Origin: Paraflavitalea devenefica
GTDB lineage: Bacteria; Bacteroidota; Bacteroidia; Chitinophagales; Chitinophagaceae
Direction of reading: 5' to 3'
NCBI RefSeq assembly: GCF_011759375.1
Contig: NZ_JAARML010000003.1
Location: 744,001-808,000, forward strand
DNA length: 64,000 nt
The notes below the pieces were generated by a model that was not told where the DNA came from, ran no database searches, and saw only the letters and a program-made list of their open reading frames with translations. Made by a program: the position numbers and the translations under genes. Of this stretch, positions 60,874-64,000 are shown one piece after another (positions within the stretch are counted from its first letter, which is position 1; every line of letters begins with the position of its first letter).

Positions 60874-61734
60874 TTACAAACGATAAATAGCCTTCAGCCC
60901 CTCTTTAAGAGAAGCTGGCTTCCTGCCAAGCAGGTTTTCCAGGTCGTTGCTCACTATTTCAAACTGTTTGTCTTTAATATCTGCGCCAAAACCGCCCAAC
61001 AGGAAAACAAAAGACTCAGGTACCCCAAATTGCTTCAATTGATTTACATAATCGGTAGCATTGGCCTCGGTATAGGCAACTGTTTTTCCGGAAAGTGTTG
61101 ATAGCTCACTGGCAATGTCTCCAAACGAATACAGATTATTACCGGTAATCGAATACGTTTTGTTTTCATGTCCGTCCTGGAGCAATACATTGGCAGCAGC
61201 TTCGCCCATTTCGCTGCGTAAGGCAAAGGGAACAGTGCCGGTACCGGCCGGGAAATAAATGCCTCGCTCAAAAACATGCTCTCCCACATACCAGGGTATA
61301 ACGTCCGTGTACAGCGTATTACGTAAAAGTGTAAATGCCAGTCCGCTTTCCCGGATATAATCTTCTGTTCGAAAGTGACTCTCCATAAAGTCTTTAATAG
61401 ACGATGTGTTCACATCCTTCATAGATATGCTTGTGTAAGCAATATGGCGTACGCCTGCTTTCCGGGCCGCATCCACCACATTCTTGTGCTGTTGAAAGTG
61501 GTTATGATCTATGGTGGAGATCAATAATACTTTTTCTATGCCCTGCATGGCCTTGTCAAGAGAGGCCGTATCATCAAAGTCACCTATCCTGACTTCAACG
61601 CCTTTATCCCGTAAAGCTGTTGCTTTTTCTTCGTTCCTGGCAAGGGCAATAACCTTGTCTGCTTTTGTATTTTTAAGCAAATGTTCTATCGTGGCTGTTC
61701 CCAAATGTCCCGTAGCGCCGGTTACTAAAATCAT
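60874..61734 (-). CDS. qorB: NmrA-like NAD(P)H:quinone oxidoreductase, QorB/YtfG type
   Basis: The 286-residue protein has the Rossmann start MILVTGATGHLGTATIEHLL and the sequence QHKNVVDAARKAGVRHIAYTS that strongly resembles E. coli QorB (YtfG), as do ESGLAFTLLRN and the later SKLIGR-like segment (here ENLLGRKPASLKEG). QorB-type enzymes reduce quinones with NADPH. The operon has frnE/dsbA-like DNA upstream (41-bp gap) and a divergent HxlR regulator beyond, and E. coli has the same reductase-HxlR (ytfG-ytfH) neighbourhood as I recall it. It is the second gene of a minus-strand operon. Confidence 0.87.
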   Translation of the reverse strand: MILVTGATGHLGTATIEHLLKNTKADKVIALARNEEKATALRDKGVEVRIGDFDDTASLDKAMQGIEKVLLISTIDHNHFQQHKNVVDAARKAGVRHIAYTSISMKDVNTSSIKDFMESHFRTEDYIRESGLAFTLLRNTLYTDVIPWYVGEHVFERGIYFPAGTGTVPFALRSEMGEAAANVLLQDGHENKTYSITGNNLYSFGDIASELSTLSGKTVAYTEANATDYVNQLKQFGVPESFVFLLGGFGADIKDKQFEIVSNDLENLLGRKPASLKEGLKAIYRL

Positions 61735-61775
61735 AATACTTGCTTTTAACGTTTACTTATTATATGTCCATACTT

Positions 61776-62495
61776 TTAATCGCATCTTCCATCGGCCTGG
61801 CAGCTTTGCCCTTCCGCTACTTCCAGGTGTATTTCAGGATGAGTTGCCCGCCATTCATCGAACGATTTTTCAAGTGTTTCCAGAAACGCCTTGACCTCCT
61901 GGGCGCCTGATACAGCATATCGCCTGTTGAATACAAAAAAGGGTACGCCACGTACACCTATTTGCCCGGCTTCATCAATATCTGCCTGCACATCGTCAGT
62001 ATAACTTCCGTTTTCCAATGCTGCTTGTAAAGCCACCGTATCTAAACCGATTTCCTTTCCCAGTGCAACAAGTGTTTCATAATCATCTATATTCTTTCCA
62101 TCGGTAAAATAAGATCGGAACAGGGCTTCTTCCGCTTCGTTTTGTTTATTATATCCTTTTGCAAAATGAGTGAAGCGATGCGCGTTCAGCGAATTAGCTA
62201 CAATGGATGTATCAAAATTATAAACCAGGCCCACCTGACTGGCCAGTTGGGTTACGTAGTCATTCATGCCTTTCGCCTGCTCCACGCTCATGCCTTTATG
62301 TTCTGATAGAAATTGATGTACATTTTTATCGGTTTGTGTTTTCAATTCCGGTGCAAGTTGAAAACTTTTCCATACCAGTTCTACCTTGTCCTTATGGGAG
62401 AATTGAGCTAAGGCAGCCTCAAATTTCCGTTTGCCGATATAACAGAAAGGGCACATTACGTCACTCCATATTTCAACCTTCATATTGTTTTCCAT
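61776..62495 (-). CDS. DsbA-family FrnE-like oxidoreductase
   Basis: From ATG 62495 the protein has 239 residues; ATGs at 62525 and 62483 are alternatives, the last giving the family-typical MKVEIWSDVMCPFC start. The thioredoxin-fold CPFC active site (about residue 14-17 here) and cis-Pro segment GVRGVPFFVFNRRYAVSGAQ are intact. The inserted helical domain is the usual FrnE one. No signal peptide, so it is cytoplasmic. The C-terminus has another Cys pair (SCQADGRCD), which is a feature of FrnE-like proteins with extra redox centres. It forms an operon with the QorB-like gene and is divergent from HxlR. Confidence 0.9.
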   Translation of the reverse strand: MENNMKVEIWSDVMCPFCYIGKRKFEAALAQFSHKDKVELVWKSFQLAPELKTQTDKNVHQFLSEHKGMSVEQAKGMNDYVTQLASQVGLVYNFDTSIVANSLNAHRFTHFAKGYNKQNEAEEALFRSYFTDGKNIDDYETLVALGKEIGLDTVALQAALENGSYTDDVQADIDEAGQIGVRGVPFFVFNRRYAVSGAQEVKAFLETLEKSFDEWRATHPEIHLEVAEGQSCQADGRCD

Positions 62496-62542
62496 TGTCT
62501 TATTGTTTCCTTCGTATTTGTTCAATACTATTTTTTATAAGG

Positions 62543-62613
62543 TAAAGGTATCCTACCTTTGCTATACTTTAATAACCACTATACAAGTGTATAGTGCTAT
62601 ACTTTAGTATAGC
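62543..62613. promoter_or_regulatory. Divergent promoters and HxlR operators
   Basis: Two tandem inverted repeats, CACTATAC-AAGT-GTATAGTG (62577-62596) and GCTATAC-TTTA-GTATAGC (62596-62613), have perfect 8- and 7-bp arms, and their centres are 18 bp apart. A half-site GCTATAC lies at 62561. AAAGGTA-TCC-TACCTTT (62544-62560) holds back-to-back -7-like boxes: TACCTTTG on plus (62554-62561) and TACCTTTA on minus (62550-62543). Both genes are therefore probably controlled together by the HxlR protein. Confidence 0.72.
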
Positions 62614-62621
62614 AGTTAAAA

Positions 62622-63023
62622 ATGCAAATGAAAATGAGCAGAATATCAAAAGCGGAGCAGGTAAAAAATTGTCCGGCAGAATTTGTATTAGCCGTAAACG
62701 ACACCTTGAATGTATTAAATGGCAAATGGAAGCTGCCGATCATCGTCTCGTTGCTACTGGGTAAGAAACGGTTCAAAGAAATGGAAAGGATGATCCCAAA
62801 GATCAATCCCCGTATGCTTTCCAAAGAATTGAAAGAGTTGGAGGTAAACGGTATCATAACCCGTACTGTTTACAATACCTTGCCGCTTACAATAGAATAT
62901 GAACTGACCAAATCAGGTACTTCGCTCGATGGAGTGATGAATGCCATGATAGCCTGGGGCTTGCAGCATCGTAAAAGGGTCATTGGCAAAAACCGGAAGA
63001 TGGCCGGTAGCCAGCAGGCTTAA
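62622..63023 (+). CDS. HxlR-family transcriptional regulator
   Basis: The protein has 133 residues, with winged-helix domain (about 18-105): VLNGKWKLPIIVSLLLGKKRFKEMERMIPKINPRMLSKELKEL is the HxlR hallmark region. Cys16 in EQVKNCPAEFVL is conserved in position among HxlR-type thiol sensors (the YodB/HypR/QorR group senses quinones and electrophiles through an N-terminal Cys). It starts nine bases after the tandem palindromes it probably binds, and is divergent from a thiol-disulfide oxidoreductase and a quinone reductase gene, which supports a redox-stress role. The start at 62622 has an alternative at 62628 or 62634. Confidence 0.9.
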   Translation: MQMKMSRISKAEQVKNCPAEFVLAVNDTLNVLNGKWKLPIIVSLLLGKKRFKEMERMIPKINPRMLSKELKELEVNGIITRTVYNTLPLTIEYELTKSGTSLDGVMNAMIAWGLQHRKRVIGKNRKMAGSQQA

Positions 63024-63108
63024 ACAATACACTTTGTAAAAACCAGCATTTCGACATACGGCATGCTGCTTTTCAGGATGCCCATCACAGAAACCTACAC
63101 CTTCCGCC

Positions 63109-63132
63109 TTGGCTCGTGTCCCCACGAACCAA
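63109..63132. repeat. Family C palindrome
   Basis: TTGGCTCGTG-TCCC-CACGAACCAA, one mismatch in the arms. It is the third copy; it lies between the convergent HxlR and VOC genes, seven bases from the latter's stop. Confidence 0.62.
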
Positions 63133-63138
63133 CATAAC

Positions 63139-63552
63139 CTACGCTTCATCCAGAGGATGACCTATCTCCCAAATATGCCCGAACGGGTCCACCAGCTTTC
63201 CGATTCGCCAGTCTTCTTCTGTCGTGACGGGGCATACCTGCGTAGCGCCGGCTTCCAGGGCCCGGTTGAAAACAGCGTCCGGATCACTAACCACAAGGAC
63301 AATGCGAACCGGGCTTCCGCCAATACTTTCGGGACTTAGATTATTAAATGCCGGCTCTTCGTCACCAACAAAAAACACGGCGTCTTCAATGGCAAGCTTC
63401 GCCGACAACTTACCATCAGGCCCTTCGTACCGTTCTACTGTAGCAGCGCCGAGCCCGGTGGTATAAAATTCAACCGCCCTGGCGCCATTCTTAACGACCA
63501 AAAAAGGAGCAATCGTAGTCAGCCTGCCGGGGCTCTTTTGATGACTGGTCAT
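63139..63552 (-). CDS. VOC-family (glyoxalase/bleomycin-resistance-like) protein, PhnB/YdeM type
   Basis: From ATG 63552 the protein has 137 residues (MTSHQKSPGRLTTIAPFLVV); a longer frame from 63648 adds 32 residues with no family counterpart and is rejected. It carries the two beta-alpha-beta-beta-beta units of the VOC fold: VKNGARAVEFYTTGLGAATV, LAIEDAVFFVGDEEP and VLVVSDPDAVFNRALEAGAT, and WRIGKLVDPFGHIWEIGH with the second-repeat Glu/His-type metal ligands. Members bind metals and modify small substrates or bind drugs. No specific activity can be given. Confidence 0.83.
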   Translation of the reverse strand: MTSHQKSPGRLTTIAPFLVVKNGARAVEFYTTGLGAATVERYEGPDGKLSAKLAIEDAVFFVGDEEPAFNNLSPESIGGSPVRIVLVVSDPDAVFNRALEAGATQVCPVTTEEDWRIGKLVDPFGHIWEIGHPLDEA

Positions 63553-63706
63553 AGGCAAAGTTTTAGCTAATAAAGATACCTCATTAATCAGGATCCCGCA
63601 GTGTCTAATAACTGCATACCGGCGTTTTATTTTTATCATTTTTTGCAAAAGCGATCACCCGTATTGAGTCTCTCCCGTACTATAGCTACGTTTGTGTGAA
63701 AAGAAC

Positions 63707-63794
63707 AGTATAGTGGAAGCATGGTGGTAGTATGGGGGAAGCATAGCTGAAGCATACCCGAAGCATACCAATAGCATGCTAATAGCGTAAAACG
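63707..63794. repeat. Degenerate 11-bp tandem tract, eight units
   Basis: Eight consecutive 11-bp units begin AGYATR: AGTATAGTGGA, AGCATGGTGGT, AGTATGGGGGA, AGCATAGCTGA, AGCATACCCGA, AGCATACCAAT, AGCATGCTAAT and AGCGTAAAACG. The period is exact over 88 bp although the units have diverged. The 448-bp end of the window (63553-64000) shows no gene. Confidence 0.8.
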
Positions 63795-63968
63795 AAATTG
63801 TCAGCGACTTATGAAAAAGTGGCACGGTAGCTGGCGCCCCTGCAACAAGGCTCTTTACAGGAAGAGGTGAACAGACAAACGGCAGCGGACAAAAAAAGAA
63901 GTCAGTAAAATTGAAACATAGTATCGGAATGAGGGAGCAAGGGTATGTATAACTATAGGTCAGCTAAA

Positions 63969-63990
63969 GATACTCTATAGATACTCTATA
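63969..63990. repeat. Two identical 11-bp tandem units at the window edge
   Basis: GATACTCTATA occurs twice in tandem. It has the same 11-bp period as the tract at 63707-63794. The array may continue past the end of the window. Confidence 0.55.
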
Positions 63991-64000
63991 CCTGGACTAT

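Noticed and set aside
63553..63648. 32-residue N-terminal extension of the VOC protein
   Set aside because: It has no counterpart in the family, and ATG 63552 gives the normal length.
63707..63794. Possible CRISPR array at the window end
   Set aside because: Units are 11 bp, contiguous and degenerate, without spacers.

Overview
The window reads as chromosomal DNA of a Bacteroidota bacterium, most likely a Chitinophagaceae member (Chitinophaga/Niastella-like). Evidence: a TonB receptor paired with a DUF4249 lipoprotein, a C-terminal type IX secretion (T9SS) sorting domain, a DUF2652 protein, an ATPase-less MacB/FtsX permease, membrane AraC and HTH-TM-LamG regulators, weak Shine-Dalgarno sites and several TAnnTTTG-type -7 boxes. 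The family assignment is inference from gene content. I see no rRNA, tRNA, CRISPR array, transposase, prophage or recognised defence system.

Layout. 1-6.8 kb: end of a secreted phosphoesterase, a TonB receptor, a membrane-spanning HTH/LamG regulator divergent from a LamG-alpha/beta-hydrolase, and a DUF6152-DUF6644 pair. 6.9-11.6 kb: a subtilase lipoprotein, DUF2652, a secreted ABM protein, a cupin and a Tat-type Gfo/Idh/MocA oxidoreductase. 11.8-19.1 kb: a TetR-controlled HAE1-type RND drug pump (adaptor, pump, outer-membrane channel) with three matching candidate operators and a clear terminator. 19.3-25.6 kb: TonB receptor/DUF4249 and an IorA/IorB-type molybdenum hydroxylase. 25.6-27.5 kb: a YhcH-like protein and a vanadium haloperoxidase-like PAP2 protein. 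27.6-30.7 kb: BlaI regulator, BlaR1-like M56 protease and a secreted protein; the last two carry nearly identical heptad tails. 30.8-34 kb: zwf, a HAD phosphatase and an S1/P1 nuclease. 34-36.7 kb: mlaE-mlaF-mlaD lipid transport operon. 36.7-43.2 kb: a lipoprotein, an ABC permease, a T9SS-exported esterase and a NIPSNAP protein. 43.4-49 kb: a second RND system, of the heavy-metal (HME) class. 49.3-53.1 kb: a GH2 glycosidase and a polysaccharide deacetylase. 53.1-59.7 kb: two paralogous S41 peptidases around a PAP2/beta-barrel fusion and a membrane AraC regulator, then an orphan protein. 59.9-63.6 kb: SRPBCC and SnoaL proteins, a redox-stress group (QorB-like reductase, FrnE/DsbA, divergent HxlR) and a VOC protein.

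Most genes are ordinary. The unusual signal is between them. Degenerate tandem tracts with 7-bp period occur at seven places, several running into a stop codon, with similar 8-, 9- and 11-bp tracts elsewhere. They resemble the heptanucleotide STRR tracts of cyanobacteria. A 12-bp word (TCGAAGCAAACG) precedes two of them. Four families of dispersed palindromes sit at gene ends. The best candidates for undescribed biology are these spacer repeats, the two matched long-helix proteins of the BlaI/M56 locus, and the regulator-hydrolase pair that share LamG-like domains.
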